Shown here: piece after piece, positions 44,185 through 53,932 of the stretch
Numbering within the stretch: position 1 is the stretch's first letter
Layout of the letters: each line of letters begins with the position of its first letter
Origin: CAVPGP01 sp963718065
GTDB lineage: Bacteria; Actinomycetota; Thermoleophilia; Gaiellales; Gaiellaceae
Direction: 5' to 3'
Assembly: GCA_963718065.1 (NCBI GenBank)
Contig: CAVQYE010000012.1
Location: 1 to 64,000 of the forward strand
DNA length: 64,000 nt
Notes under the pieces: model-generated
What the model saw: only the letters and a program-made list of their open reading frames with translations
Told to the model about the DNA's origin: nothing
The model's database searches: none
Translations under genes and position numbers: made by a program

Positions 44185-45058
44185 CTAGAGGTCCTGCGCC
44201 AGGGCGAGCGCGCCAAGCACCCCGGCCTGGGAGCCGAGCGCGGGGGCGACGATGTACGAGGCGATCTCGCTTGTCACAGCCGGCAGGTCGAGGTAGCCGT
44301 TCAGGAGCGCGGCCACCTCGACGCGGACGCGCTCCATCAGGCCGGCGTTCGCCATCAGACCGCCGCCGACGACGATCCGCTCCGGCGAGAGGACCGAGAT
44401 GACGCTCACGAGCCCGAGGGCGAGGTACCGGGCCTCGAGGGCCCAGAGCCCGGCCTCGGTGGGAGAACCGGCCGGCGCGGCTCGCCGTGCATCGATCGCG
44501 GTTCCCGACGCGAGCCCTTCCCAGCAGTCGCCGTGATACGGACAGACGCCGGGGAACGGATCGGCGACGCGGTCGTGGGGGATCAGGATGTGGCCGAACT
44601 CGGGGTGAAGGAGCCCGTGCAGAAGCTTGCCGCCGACCATGCCGCCGCCGCCGATGCCGGTACCGACGGTGAGGTAGCAGAACGTGTCGAGCCCTTGCGC
44701 GGCGCCCCAGCGGTGCTCGCCGAGCGCGGCCGCGTTGACGTCGGTGTCGAAGGCGACCGGAACCCCGAGCCGGCCCCCGATCGTGCCGGCGACGTCGGTG
44801 TGCGCCCAGCCGGGCTTCGGTGTCGTCGTGACGCGTCCCCAGTTCGGCGACCCCGGGCGGCGGTCGATCGGCCCGAAGGAGCCGATCCCGATCGCGTCGA
44901 GCGGCCCGTGCTGCTCGAAGAACGCGACCGCACGGCCCATCGTCTCGTCGGGCAGCGTCGTCGGAATCGTCGACGTCCGCGCGAATGTCGTCGGGCCCGG
45001 TGCCGACCGCGCACCGCCACTTGGAACCGCCCGTTTCGATGCCGCCGTAGAGCGTCAC
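44185..45058 (-). CDS. ROK-family sugar kinase (fructokinase-like), one frameshift
   Basis: About 290 residues from GTG 45058. LYGGIETGGSKWRCAVG is the N-terminal phosphate loop, then after a one-base break near 44975, IGIGSFGPID, PVAFDTDVNAAALGEHRWGA (catalytic Asp), YLTVGTGIGGGGMVGGKLLHG and the zinc motif CPYHGDCWEGLASGTAI, closest to bacterial fructokinase/glucokinase ROK proteins. It would phosphorylate the sugar brought in by the neighbouring ABC system. It is coupled to lacI (GTGA) on the same strand. Confidence 0.85.
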
Positions 45059-46090
45059 GGCACCTTCGCGGCCTGCGCCGCGCCGCACGAGGTGCGAATG
45101 ACGAACTCGGCCGGCAGGCGGACGACGCGGCTGCGATCGGACGCGCGGCGGCCGATGCGCTCCAGCAGGAGCTGCGTGCTCAGCGTTCCGAATGTCTCAG
45201 CGGGCTGCTCCATCACGGTCAGGAACGGGTAGAGCCGCGATGCGTACTCGATGTCGTCGAAGCAGACGAGCGCCACGTCATCGGGCACCTCGAGCCCGGC
45301 AGCGCGGACGGCTTCGATCGCGCCGACGGCGACGAGATTGTTGACCGTGAAGACGGCAGTGGGACGCTCTGCGAGCTCGAGCAGGCGTCGCATCCCGCTC
45401 GATCCCGCCCTCCGGATCGACCGAGGCCTCGACCACGAGCGCAGGGTCGGAAGCGATGCCGGCCGCGGCGAGCGCAGCCTCGTAGCCGGCACGCCGCTCG
45501 CGCGCTGTCGAGACGTCGTCGGTCTCGACGATCATGCCGATGCGCCGATGTCCGAGCGAGACGAGATGGTCGACGAGCCGCTGCGCGCCCTCCGAGCTCT
45601 CGCCGAGCACGGCATCGGCGTCGATTCCCGGCACGGTGCGGTCGACGAGGACGAACGGAATCCCAAAGCGGCTGAGTCGGCGCAGGTCGTCGCGAGAGCG
45701 GTCGCTGACCGGCGCGATCACGATGCCCTCGACACGGTGCGCGATCATCTCCTCGATCACCTCGCGCTCGACCGCGAGGTCGGCGCGCGTGTCGCAGAGG
45801 ATGACGCGGTAGCCCGCCCGCCGCGCCACGTCCTCGGCGCCGCGCACGATCAGGGTGAAGAACGGGTTCGCGACATCCGGGACGATCACCGCCAGCGTTC
45901 CGGTGCGCCGGCCGCTGAGCCCGCGGGCCAGCCGACTGGGGACGTAGCCGAGGTCGGCGATCGCGCCCTCGACACGGATGCGCGTGGCGCGGCTGACGCT
46001 GCCGCTGTCGTTGATGACGCGAGAGACGGTCATCGACGAGACACCGGCGCGCTCGGCGACGTCGCGGATCGTCACAGTCGGCGCGGACAC
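45055..46090 (-). CDS. LacI-family transcriptional repressor, one frameshift
   Basis: About 344 residues. HTH: TIRDVAERAGVSSMTVSRVI with the hinge helix YVPSRLARGLSGRRTGTLAV, then the periplasmic-binding-like sensor domain (PDVANPFFTLIVRGAEDVAR; GHRRIGMIVETDD; VPDDVALVCFDDIEYASRLY). One base near 45400 separates the two halves. It should bind the two matching dyads in the adjacent intergenic region (46093-46108 and 46159-46174) and control both its own transcript and the divergent sugar ABC operon, with a sugar or sugar phosphate as effector. Confidence 0.88.
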
Positions 46091-46092
46091 GC

Positions 46093-46108
46093 TGTTATCA
46101 GTACCACA
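46093..46108. promoter_or_regulatory. Probable LacI-type operator, site 1
   Basis: TGTTATCAGTACCACA, three bases upstream of the lacI start codon, closely matches site 2 (13 of 16 bases). It is well placed for autoregulation of lacI. Confidence 0.7.
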
Positions 46109-46137
46109 TCAAGGGGGACAAAATCACCCCCTGAGCC

Positions 46138-46166
46138 TTGACTATTGGGACGGTGATCTGTTATCG
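46138..46166 (+). promoter_or_regulatory. Probable promoter of the sugar ABC operon
   Basis: A -35 box TTGACT (46138-46143) is followed after 17 bases by TTATCG (46161-46166) as a weak -10. The -10 lies inside operator site 2, so bound repressor would block RNA polymerase. Confidence 0.6.
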
Positions 46167-46174
46167 GTAACACA
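46159..46174. promoter_or_regulatory. Probable LacI-type operator, site 2
   Basis: TGTTATCGGTAACACA contains the dyad TGTTA-nCGn-TAACA with a central CG, the classic layout for LacI-family operators. It overlaps the -10 region. It is 66 bp from site 1 (start to start), about six helical turns, which would allow looping. Confidence 0.78.
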
Positions 46175-46217
46175 TTCACCAACCCCAGCGGGTTCAAAGG
46201 GAAGGGAGACATCACTC

Positions 46218-47243
46218 ATGCGTCATCCGCAGAGGCGCACAATCGCACGTCGCACGTCGCTTTTCGGGGCGGTTTTCCTCATCGTGGCGGCGACGGCGAT
46301 CGTGGCGGCGGTCGCGTCCGCCAACACGACGTCGAAGACCGCGACCGTCCAGGTCGGGCTGATCACCAAGGACGTCACGAACCCCTTCTTCGTGAAGATG
46401 AAGCAGGGTGCGACGGCCCAGGCGGGCAAGCTCGGCGCCAAGCTCGTCTACGCGGCCGGCAAGAGCAGCTCCGACAACGCGAGCCAGATCGCCGCGATCG
46501 AGAACATGACGACCGCGGGGGTGAAGGGCATCCTGATCACCGTCGCCGATGCGAAGGCCGAGAACGCCGCGATCGCGAAGGCGCGGAAGGCGGGCGTGCT
46601 CGTGATCGCGCTCGACTCGCCGACTAGCCCGACAACGGCTGTCGACGCGCTGTTCGCGACGAACAACCTCAATGCGGGCATCCTGATCGGCAAGTACGCG
46701 CGGGCCGCCACGAAAGGGAAGACGGTGACGATCGCGATGCTCGACGAGCACGCCGGCTCGTCGGTGGGAGCGCTCCGGCACAACGGCTTCCTGAAGGGCT
46801 TCGGGATCAAGAACAACAACAAGCAGATCGTGTGCGTCGGCAACGGGCAGGGCCAGACAGCGCCGTCGCAGACGGCGATGGAGAACTGCCTCCAGAAGAA
46901 CCCGGACATCGACGTCGTCTACACGATCAACGAGCCGAGCGCGGCCGGTGCCTGGACGGCGCTGAAGAAGGCCGGCAAGAGCAAGGGCGACGTGACGATC
47001 GTCTCCGTGGACGGCGGGTGTGCCGGCGTCCGCAACGTGAAGGCCGGCGTCATCGACGCAACCTCGCAGCAGTACCCACTGCTGATGGCGTCGCGGGGCG
47101 TCCAGGCTGTCGTCACCTATGCGAAGACCGGCAAGAAGGTCTCCGGCTATACCGACACGGGGGTCAACCTCATCACCGGCAAGGCACAGGCGGGTGTTGC
47201 TTCAAAGAGCATCGCCTACGGTCTTGCAAACTGCTGGGGATAG
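46218..47243 (+). CDS. Sugar ABC transporter substrate-binding protein
   Basis: 341 residues. Signal peptide about 1-36 (FGAVFLIVAATAIVAAVASA), then a periplasmic-binding-protein type 1 fold: VQVGLITKDVTNPFFVKMKQ, NMTTAGVKGILITVADAKAE, VIALDSPTSP, TIAMLDEHAGSSVG, VVYTINEPSAAGAW, VTIVSVDGGCAGVRNVKAGV. The family includes ribose, fructose and allose/psicose binders. There is no lipobox Cys; it would be released or held by the signal anchor. AAGGGAAGGGAG lies before the ATG. A strong stem-loop follows its stop. Confidence 0.92.
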   Translation: MRHPQRRTIARRTSLFGAVFLIVAATAIVAAVASANTTSKTATVQVGLITKDVTNPFFVKMKQGATAQAGKLGAKLVYAAGKSSSDNASQIAAIENMTTAGVKGILITVADAKAENAAIAKARKAGVLVIALDSPTSPTTAVDALFATNNLNAGILIGKYARAATKGKTVTIAMLDEHAGSSVGALRHNGFLKGFGIKNNNKQIVCVGNGQGQTAPSQTAMENCLQKNPDIDVVYTINEPSAAGAWTALKKAGKSKGDVTIVSVDGGCAGVRNVKAGVIDATSQQYPLLMASRGVQAVVTYAKTGKKVSGYTDTGVNLITGKAQAGVASKSIAYGLANCWG

Positions 47244-47263
47244 GCAGATCGTCCTCACAGGGT

Positions 47264-47295
47264 GCGATCGGGGCGCCGAGCGGCGCCCCGATCGC
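47264..47295 (+). promoter_or_regulatory. Strong intercistronic stem-loop after the binding-protein gene
   Basis: GCGATCGGGGCGCC pairs perfectly with its complement around GAGC (14-bp stem, 4-base loop), 20 bases past the stop. Such stems between a binding-protein gene and its permease commonly protect the upstream message or partly terminate transcription, giving more binding protein than permease. Confidence 0.75.
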
Positions 47296-47333
47296 TGTCC
47301 CTGAGTCGCTGTCCCCGAGTCGCTGTCACAGAG
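47292..47333. repeat. Three 14-bp tandem repeats before the permease start
   Basis: TCGCTGTCCCTGAG, TCGCTGTCCCCGAG and TCGCTGTCACAGAG follow one another directly, ending three bases before the permease ATG. They occupy the ribosome-loading region, which lacks a clear Shine-Dalgarno sequence. Role unknown. Confidence 0.7.
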
Positions 47334-47336
47334 CCG

Positions 47337-48343
47337 ATGTCGACGACTGAGAGCCCACCGGAACGCGCGGCCGGCCGGCCGGCCGCACTGACCCTCGCCC
47401 GCCGGGCCATCGGCGCGCCGGCGGTCGGACCGCTGCTCGCGCTCGTGCTCGCGATGGCGTTCTTCTCGTTCAAGAGCGACCGGTTCCTGCAGACGCAGAA
47501 CCTCTCGCTGATCCTGCAGCAGGTGATGGTCGTCGGCGTGCTCGCGATCGGCCAGACCCTTGTGATCCTGACGGCGGGCATCGACCTCTCGTGCGGCACG
47601 GTGATGGCGCTCGGCCAGATCGTGATGACGAAGCTCGCGGTTGCGAACGGCGTTCCCGCAATCCCGGCGATCATCCTCGGCATCCTCACCTGCGTCGCCT
47701 TCGGGATCCTGAACGGCGGTCTGGTGACGGGCATCCCGCTGCCGGCGTTCATCGTCACGCTCGGGACGCTGAACATCGCCTTCGCCTTGACGCACATCGT
47801 CTCGAACGACCTGACCTTCTCCGGGCTTCCGAGCGAGCTGCTCTTCTTCGGCCGCACCTTTCGCGTCGCCGGAGCCGACTTCACGTACGGCGTCGTGCTG
47901 ATGCTCGTGCTCTACGCGCTCGCCTGGTACGCGCTGTCGCAGACCGCGTGGGGGAGGCACGTCTACGCCGTGGGCGACAACCCGGAGGCGGCGCGACTGA
48001 ACGGGATCAAGACCAAGCGCGTCCTGCTCGGCGTCTACACGATCGCGGGGCTCACGTACGGCATCGCTGCGATGCTGCTCGCCGCGCGCACCGAGCTCGG
48101 CGACCCGAACGCAGGGCAGACGACCGAGAACCTCGACGCGATCACCGCCGTCGTCCTGGGCGGCACGAGCCTCTTCGGCGGCCGCGGCAACGTGATCGGA
48201 ACGCTGATCGGCGCCACGATCGTCGGCGTCTTCCGCAACGGCCTGACGCTCGTCGGTGTCGAGGTCATCTACCAGTACCTCGTGACCGGGATCCTGGTCA
48301 TCCTGGCCGTCTCGGTCGACCAGCTGACCCACCGGAGGCGCGC

Positions 48344-48347
<4 letters not shown>
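47337..48347 (+). CDS. Sugar ABC transporter permease (RbsC type)
   Basis: 336 residues, about eight to ten membrane helices. Motifs of the ribose/galactoside permease family: VGVLAIGQTLVILTAGIDLS, LGTLNIAFALTHIVSN, GRHVYAVGDNPEAARLNGIK (the EAA-like loop contacting the ATPase), AVVLGGTSLFGGRGNVIGTL. ATG 47337 directly follows the 14-bp repeats. GTGA overlap with the ATPase gene. A single permease gene means a homodimer. Confidence 0.93.
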
Positions 48348-49134
<787 letters not shown>

Positions 49135-49138
<4 letters not shown>

Positions 49139-50160
49139 CGTACGTCCCCGCAGCCGAGCGCTACGACCACATGCAGTACCGCCGGTGCGGGCGCAGCGGC
49201 CTCCACCTGCCGGCCGTCTCGCTCGGCCTCTGGCAGAACTTTGGCGAGGACGCGCCGCTCGACCGGAGTCGCGCGATCGTCCGCCGCGCGTTCGACCTTG
49301 GCGTCACGCATTTCGATCTCGCCAACAACTACGGCCCGCCGTACGGCTCGGCCGAGGAGACCTTCGGCAAGCTGCTGTGGGACGACCTGAGGCCGTATCG
49401 CGACGAGATCGTGATCTCGACCAAGGCGGGCTACGACATGTGGCCCGGGCCATACGGCGAGTGGGGCTCGCGGAAGTACGTGCTCGGCTCGCTCGACCAG
49501 TCGCTGCGTCGCATGGGCCTCGACTTCGTCGACATCTTCTACTCGCATCGCTTCGATCCCGAGACGCCGCTCGAGGAGACGATGGGCGCGCTCCAGACGG
49601 CCGTGCAGCAGGGCAAGGCGCTCTACGCAGGCATCTCGTCGTACTCGGCCGAGCGCACGCGCGAGGCGGCGGCGATCCTGCGGGAGCTCGGCACGCCGCT
49701 CCTCATTCACCAGCCGTCCTACTCGATGCTCAACCGCTGGATCGAGCCCGACCTGCTCGACGCCCTCGGCGAGCTCGGCGTCGGCTGCATCGTCTTCTCC
49801 CCGCTCGCGCAGGGGATGCTCACCGACAAGTACCTGAACGGCATTCCCGAGGGGTCGCGCGCGACGAAGGACACCTCGCTCTCGCCCGATCTGCTCACCG
49901 ACGAGGCGATGGAGCGGATCCGCGCGCTGAACGAGATCGCCTCGAGCCGCGGCCAGAGCCTCGCCCAGCTCGCGCTCGCGTGGGCGCTTCGCGATCCGCG
50001 GATCACGTCGGCGCTCATCGGTGCGAGCAGCGTCGAGCAGCTGGAGGCGAACGTCGCCGCGCTGGACAAGCTCGAGCTCTCGGACGACGAGCTGGCGGAG
50101 ATCGACCGCCACGCCGTCGACAGCGGCATCAACCTCTGGGAGCGCTCCAGCAGCGAGTGA
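49135..50160 (+). CDS. Aldo/keto reductase (YghZ/L-glyceraldehyde-3-phosphate reductase-like)
   Basis: 341 residues. Opening ERYDHMQYRRCGRSGLHLPA and HFDLANNYGPPYGSAEETFG (Asp/Tyr), VISTKAGYDMWPGPYGEWGS (Lys and the long YghZ-type loop), DIFYSHRFDP (His), GALQTAVQQGKALYAGISSY, and VEQLEANVAALDKLELSD place it in the AKR14/YghZ group that reduces or oxidises triose and sugar aldehydes or ketoses. Being last in the ABC operon (ATGA overlap with the ATPase), it probably acts on the imported sugar or a product of it. Confidence 0.9.
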
Positions 50161-50174
50161 TCAATCGTGCGTTG

Positions 50175-51077
50175 TCAGTCGTGTTTGGCGAACCACTCGC
50201 CCACGACCTGCATGTACCGCTCGCGTTCCTCGACGTGCGGCAGGTGCGACGACTCCTCGAACACGATCCATTCGGCGCCCTCGATCCCGTCGAGGAGCGC
50301 CTGCTGCAAGGCGGGGGTCGCCTCGTCGTGGCGGCCCGACACGAGGAGCGTCGGCAGCTCGATCGAGGCGAGGCGGTCCTTCGACTGCCAGTCCTTGATC
50401 GAGCCGATGACGTGGAACTCGCTCGGGCCGTTCATCGTGTGGTAGACGGTCGGGTCGCGCTCGAGCCAGGCGAACGCCTCCACGACCTCGGGCGGCCACG
50501 GGTCGAGCCGGCAGACGTGCCGCGCGTAGAAGACCATGCAGGCCTCGGCGTACGCGGGGTCGTCCGTCGTGCCCGCCTCCTCGTGGCGGCGGAGCGTCGC
50601 CTCGACCTCCGGCGGCAGATCCTGGCGAAGCCGGTTCGCCTCGGCGACGAAGTCGGGGAACGACGCCGCGGTGTCCGCCAGCACGAGAGAGCGGAGGCCG
50701 TGAGGCTGGGTGAACGCGTACTCCTGGGCGAGGAAGCCGCCCCACGACTGGCCGAGCACGTGGTGCCGCTCGCGGATCCCGAGTGCGTCGACGAGGTTGT
50801 GGAGCTCGCGAACGAACAGGTCGACGGTCCAGAAGTCGCCGTTGCGTCCCCGGTAGTGCGTGCTCTTGCCGTTGCCGAGCTGGTCGTAGAGCACGACCGC
50901 GCGGTCGTCGGCCAGGTCGGTCAGCGAGACGAGATAGTCGTGCGTGCCGCCGGGCCCGCCGTGCAGCACGACGAGCGGCGCGGCAGGTGCGTCGAGGTCG
51001 CCGGTGACGCGGTACCACGTCTCGGCGGTCTCGTCGCCGATGCGGAACGGGACGGTTCCTTCGGTCACTTCGGGCAT
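50175..51077 (-). CDS. Proline-iminopeptidase-type alpha/beta hydrolase
   Basis: 300 residues. VVLHGGPGGTHDYLVSL is the HGGPG oxyanion motif, VVLYDQLGNGKS the DQxGxG strand, HVLGQSWGGFLAQEYA the nucleophile elbow (Ser), LVSGRHDEATP the Asp and ESSHLPHVEE the His. The GKS form and length fit the TIGR01250/tricorn F1-like proline iminopeptidase and amidase group (S33). Cytosolic; substrate may be N-terminal prolyl peptides or a small amide/ester. Convergent with the reductase gene. Confidence 0.87.
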   Translation of the reverse strand: MPEVTEGTVPFRIGDETAETWYRVTGDLDAPAAPLVVLHGGPGGTHDYLVSLTDLADDRAVVLYDQLGNGKSTHYRGRNGDFWTVDLFVRELHNLVDALGIRERHHVLGQSWGGFLAQEYAFTQPHGLRSLVLADTAASFPDFVAEANRLRQDLPPEVEATLRRHEEAGTTDDPAYAEACMVFYARHVCRLDPWPPEVVEAFAWLERDPTVYHTMNGPSEFHVIGSIKDWQSKDRLASIELPTLLVSGRHDEATPALQQALLDGIEGAEWIVFEESSHLPHVEERERYMQVVGEWFAKHD

Positions 51078-51136
51078 CGGGTGAACATACAGCGACGAGC
51101 CTTGACCGGTTACGCGGGCGCCTCGATACTCCGCCG

Positions 51137-51551
51137 ATGCGCCGTGGCGGCCCTGAGTTTCCCGTGTCCCTGCTGCTCGGCTGGGGCGTCAACATCGTGG
51201 CGCTGCTCGTCGTCGACTCGCTCTTCGACAGCGTCCACATCGGGCACTGGGGCTCGATCCTGATCGGCGCCGCGGCGCTCTCGATCGCGAACACGATTCT
51301 GAAGCCGATCCTGACGGTGTTGACGCTGCCGCTGATCGTCGTGACGCTCGGGATCGCCTACTTCGGGATCAACGTCGCGATGCTGGCCTTCGCCGAGTGG
51401 GTCGCACCGGACTTCTCGATCAGCCGGCTTCTGGACGTACGTGGGTGCGACGATCGTGGTCTCGATCGTCAACTGGATCCTGCGCATGCTGCTCGAGAGC
51501 GCCTACGGCAGCCGCCGGCGCACCACTTTCGTGGAAATCAGCCGCTACTAG
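51137..51551 (+). CDS. Mycobacterial-type 4-TMS holin-like membrane protein, one frameshift
   Basis: Reads VSLLLGWGVNIVALLVVDSL, ILIGAAALSIANTILKPILT, LTLPLIVVTLGIAYFGINVA, and after a one-base break near 51435, GFWTYVGATIVVSIVNWILR and RTTFVEISRY with stop TAG at 51549. Four membrane helices and the NTILKPIL/LTLPLIVVTLG motifs match the phage_holin_4_2/'superfamily IV holin' DUF, widespread in chromosomes and not tied to phage. Function unproven. About 137 aa. Confidence 0.75.
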
Positions 51552-51590
51552 TCGGTCGGCGTCAGCGTTCGTCCCATTCAGCGGCGGCGA

Positions 51591-52064
51591 CTAGAAGTAC
51601 GTCACCACCTTGTAGACGACGCCGCAACTGGCAAGGATTCCCGGCAAGGCGATGAACGCCTTCCAGCCGAAACTCAGCAACCCCCAGCGGTTCCGGACGC
51701 GCTGCACTGGGCCAACCGACACCGGGATGGGCTTCTCGTCATCCGCCGTCCTCTCTGCCAGCTCGTGCAGCCGGCCGAGAGCGTAGTCGAGCTGGCGCAG
51801 CAGCTCGGTGAATTTCGGGACGGAGGTGTCTCGTAGGACATAGACAGCGTCGCGGAGGCTGTCTGCTTGACGCGTCGTCGGAGTTGCGTAGAGCCGAAAC
51901 GCCACGTTCGCGGCTGCTACGGCCGCCTCGGCTCCGGCGAGCGTGCGGAAGACCTCCTCCTCGGCTTCGTCCGTCGCGCGGCCCTGCGCCTCAGCCGTTT
52001 GCCAGTTCTTGACTGCCTGAATGAACTCCTCGAGCGATTCCGCGTGGCGCTCATAGTTCGGCAT
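51591..52064 (-). CDS. Uncharacterised helical protein with C-terminal membrane segment
   Basis: 157 residues from ATG 52064 (AAGG eight bases upstream; GTG 52073 is an alternative). It has three helical stretches (SLEEFIQAVKNWQTAEAQGR; AGAEAAVAAANVAFRLYATP; VPKFTELLRQLDYALGRLHE), then a basic-flanked hydrophobic tail FGWKAFIALPGILASCGVVY. No family recognised. GC is lower than the pilus or transporter genes, consistent with an acquired gene at the left edge of the 51.6-55 kb patch. Confidence 0.6.
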   Translation of the reverse strand: MPNYERHAESLEEFIQAVKNWQTAEAQGRATDEAEEEVFRTLAGAEAAVAAANVAFRLYATPTTRQADSLRDAVYVLRDTSVPKFTELLRQLDYALGRLHELAERTADDEKPIPVSVGPVQRVRNRWGLLSFGWKAFIALPGILASCGVVYKVVTYF

Positions 52065-52198
52065 CCTCGGCACCTTAATCGCCCGGATTCTGGCGTTCTA
52101 GTAGCGAGCCGTGGCTCACGTGGGACCATCGCGTCCCGCCCGTGCGTAGACGCCGCACGGCACGTGCGTGGCCGCCGTTGGATAGATGCCCTGGCTGG

Positions 52199-52411
52199 TT
52201 AGTCGACGCTCGGCGCGTCGTCGGGCGCGGCGTCGACCGTGCTGTCGTCCGCGTCGTCGAGCGTGGCCTCGGGAGCGTTCGCCAATTCGGCTGCCTGAGC
52301 CGCCGCGAGCTTCTTCTCGTCCTTCTTCTCCTGCTTGCGGGCCCGCTTCTCCTTGACCGCCTGCTCGCGAGCCATCTTCACCATCGTGGTCTGTCGCTTG
52401 CTCTGCGCCAT
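52199..52411 (-). CDS. Small charged protein
   Basis: 70 residues from ATG 52411 (AAAGGA upstream). N-terminal half very basic (MAQSKRQTTMVKMAREQAVK, then KRARKQEKKDEKKLAAAQ), C-terminal half acidic (DDADDSTVDAAPDDAP). Probably a helix followed by a disordered acidic tail. Similar small Lys/Arg-rich proteins occur in actinobacteria as hypothetical proteins. The gap 52074-52198 before it shows no gene. Confidence 0.6.
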   Translation of the reverse strand: MAQSKRQTTMVKMAREQAVKEKRARKQEKKDEKKLAAAQAAELANAPEATLDDADDSTVDAAPDDAPSVD

Positions 52412-52501
52412 CCGGGCATCCTTTCGTCGCTGCTCGGGGACACGGTACAGGCCGCCCAACCCGGAGCCGGTGGCGGCGAGGCCGGAAGCTACCCTGGCGA
52501 G

Positions 52502-52864
52502 ATGGAGCCGGCCGAAGAGCGCGACCCCGATTCGACCTTCGAGCGCCTGGTCGCCGAGGCGCTGGACTCGCTGCCCGACGACCTCCGCAGCCGCCTGTCG
52601 AACGTCGAGCTGGTGGTCGAGGACGAGCCGCCCGCGGGCCAGCCGCTACTCGGCCTCTACCAGGGCGTACCGCTGACGAGGCGAGGGATCAACTACAGCG
52701 GCGCGCTGCCAGACAAGATCACGATCTACCGCGGCCCACTGGAGCGGTACTACGGCAGCGACCCGGAACAGCTGCGCCTACAGGTGAAGCGCGTGGTGCT
52801 GCACGAGGTGGCGCACCATTTCGGGATCAGCGACGAGCGGCTCGTGGAGATTGATCGGTACTAA
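52502..52864 (+). CDS. Minimal zincin metallopeptidase-like protein
   Basis: 120 residues from ATG 52502. FERLVAEALDSLPDDLRSRL, then VELVVEDEPPAGQPLLGLYQ, TIYRGPLERYYGSDPEQLRL, and VVLHEVAHHFGISDERL, an HExxHxxG zinc site with a following Glu/Asp. This is the compact 'metallopeptidase family' (zincin-like, formerly DUF1025) found in actinobacteria. Proteolysis has been assumed, not shown. Cytosolic. Confidence 0.88.
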   Translation: MEPAEERDPDSTFERLVAEALDSLPDDLRSRLSNVELVVEDEPPAGQPLLGLYQGVPLTRRGINYSGALPDKITIYRGPLERYYGSDPEQLRLQVKRVVLHEVAHHFGISDERLVEIDRY

Positions 52865-52873
52865 AAGAGACAC

Positions 52874-53398
52874 TTGCGTAGAGACGGATCAGAGAATACA
52901 CTTCGGTTCGTGCCACATTTCAAGATCTCAGGCCAGGATTTCCAGCTCGAGCAGACGGCTGTGATTGAGTGCGTCGGCCGGTTGCTGCCCGATCCGTTGC
53001 AGGAGCACTACGTCGTCATCGAGGGTCGGCGCTTTCCACCGAAGCAGGTCATCTCGTGTGCGACCGGGCTCGATCGCGCCGATTTTACGACCCACCAGGC
53101 TCGGCGCGTCCTCAAGCGGCTCGGCTTCACCGCGGCGCGCGTCGGCCATGAGCATGGCGAGCCGGACGTCGGGCCTGCAGAGGGCGGCGGCGGTCCGCAC
53201 GGTGGCCGGCAGGCAGCTGCGCTCGCGCCCTTCATCGGCAAGTGGGTGGCACTCGCCGCACCGACGGAGGTGCTGGTCGCCGCGGAGACGCCTGAAGAAG
53301 TGCTCGAATGGCTGGCCCGCCACGAGCGCCACGCGAGCTCCGGGATGTTTCGCGTGCCGGCGAGCGCTGCCGAGGCGCAGGGCGCCGCTCCCCAGTGA
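52874..53398 (+). CDS. Two-domain protein: ScoMcrA-head-like N-terminus, DUF5678-like C-terminus
   Basis: Up to 174 residues (TTG 52874; GTG 52910 is also possible). The N-terminal part, LQEHYVVIEGRRFPPKQVIS and DFTTHQARRVLKRLGF, resembles the head domain found before HNH/restriction modules such as ScoMcrA. A Gly-rich linker follows, then APFIGKWVALAAPTEVLVAA ... GMFRVP, like DUF5678. Both assignments are by eye and moderate. GTGA overlap with the retropepsin-like gene suggests a functional pair. Confidence 0.55.
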   Translation: MRRDGSENTLRFVPHFKISGQDFQLEQTAVIECVGRLLPDPLQEHYVVIEGRRFPPKQVISCATGLDRADFTTHQARRVLKRLGFTAARVGHEHGEPDVGPAEGGGGPHGGRQAAALAPFIGKWVALAAPTEVLVAAETPEEVLEWLARHERHASSGMFRVPASAAEAQGAAPQ

Positions 53399-53799
53399 GG
53401 TTCCAGTTCCTGGAGTTGCCCGGCGAAGGACCGCCGCTCCTTGTGCGCCCGGTCGTGCCCGTGCAGGTCGAGGACCTCGCCGAGGCGCCGCAGCTCTGCC
53501 TCGTCGACACCGGCTCAACGACCAACCGATTCGGCGCCTGGCTCGCCGGGGCGACCGGCATCGACCTGGAGGGAGCACCCGAGACGAAGCTCACGATCGG
53601 CGGCGTGGTCACAGTCGCCCGGCATGCGCGCGCTGATCTGACAATCGGCGGCATCCGCTACGACGCCCCCGTCAGTTTCTGCGAACCATGGCCGTTCTCT
53701 TTCAACCTGCTCGGCCAGGAAGGTTTCCTGCGCTTCTTCCGGCTGACAGTATGTGCTGCAGAGGACTGGCTCGAACTAGAGCCGGAAGCAGCGAACTAG
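53395..53799 (+). CDS. Retropepsin-like aspartyl protease
   Basis: 134 residues from GTG 53395. QLCLVDTGSTTNRFGAWLA holds the catalytic Asp in a DTGS motif; FNLLGQEGFLRFFRLTV is the later strand where retroviral-type proteases carry a hydrophobic-hydrophobic-Gly motif. One Asp per chain means an active homodimer would be needed. Soluble, no signal peptide. It is paired with the DUF5678-like gene by overlap; such pairs occur in various bacteria, role unknown. Confidence 0.75.
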   Translation: MRFQFLELPGEGPPLLVRPVVPVQVEDLAEAPQLCLVDTGSTTNRFGAWLAGATGIDLEGAPETKLTIGGVVTVARHARADLTIGGIRYDAPVSFCEPWPFSFNLLGQEGFLRFFRLTVCAAEDWLELEPEAAN

Positions 53800-53894
53800 C
53801 TCTGCTCGAGGTCGTGGTCGAAGCCGTGTGCCTTGCACGGCCTGTCCAGTGTCGGACGTCGAACTTCAACGTCGAAACTGGTGATCGAGGATGA

Positions 53895-53918
53895 GCCGGC
53901 GGCGGGTACGCCGCCGGC
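53895..53918. terminator. Hairpin between convergent genes
   Basis: GCCGGCGGC and GCCGCCGGC pair around GGGTAC (9-bp stem, 6-base loop) in the gap between the retropepsin gene and the opposing gene that ends at 53933. Likely a bidirectional 3' end; no T-run. Confidence 0.5.
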
Positions 53919-53932
53919 CCCTACCAGGATGG

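Noticed and set aside
51137..51551. Holin-like gene as evidence of a prophage
   Set aside because: No other phage genes are present; this membrane family is widespread in bacterial chromosomes.
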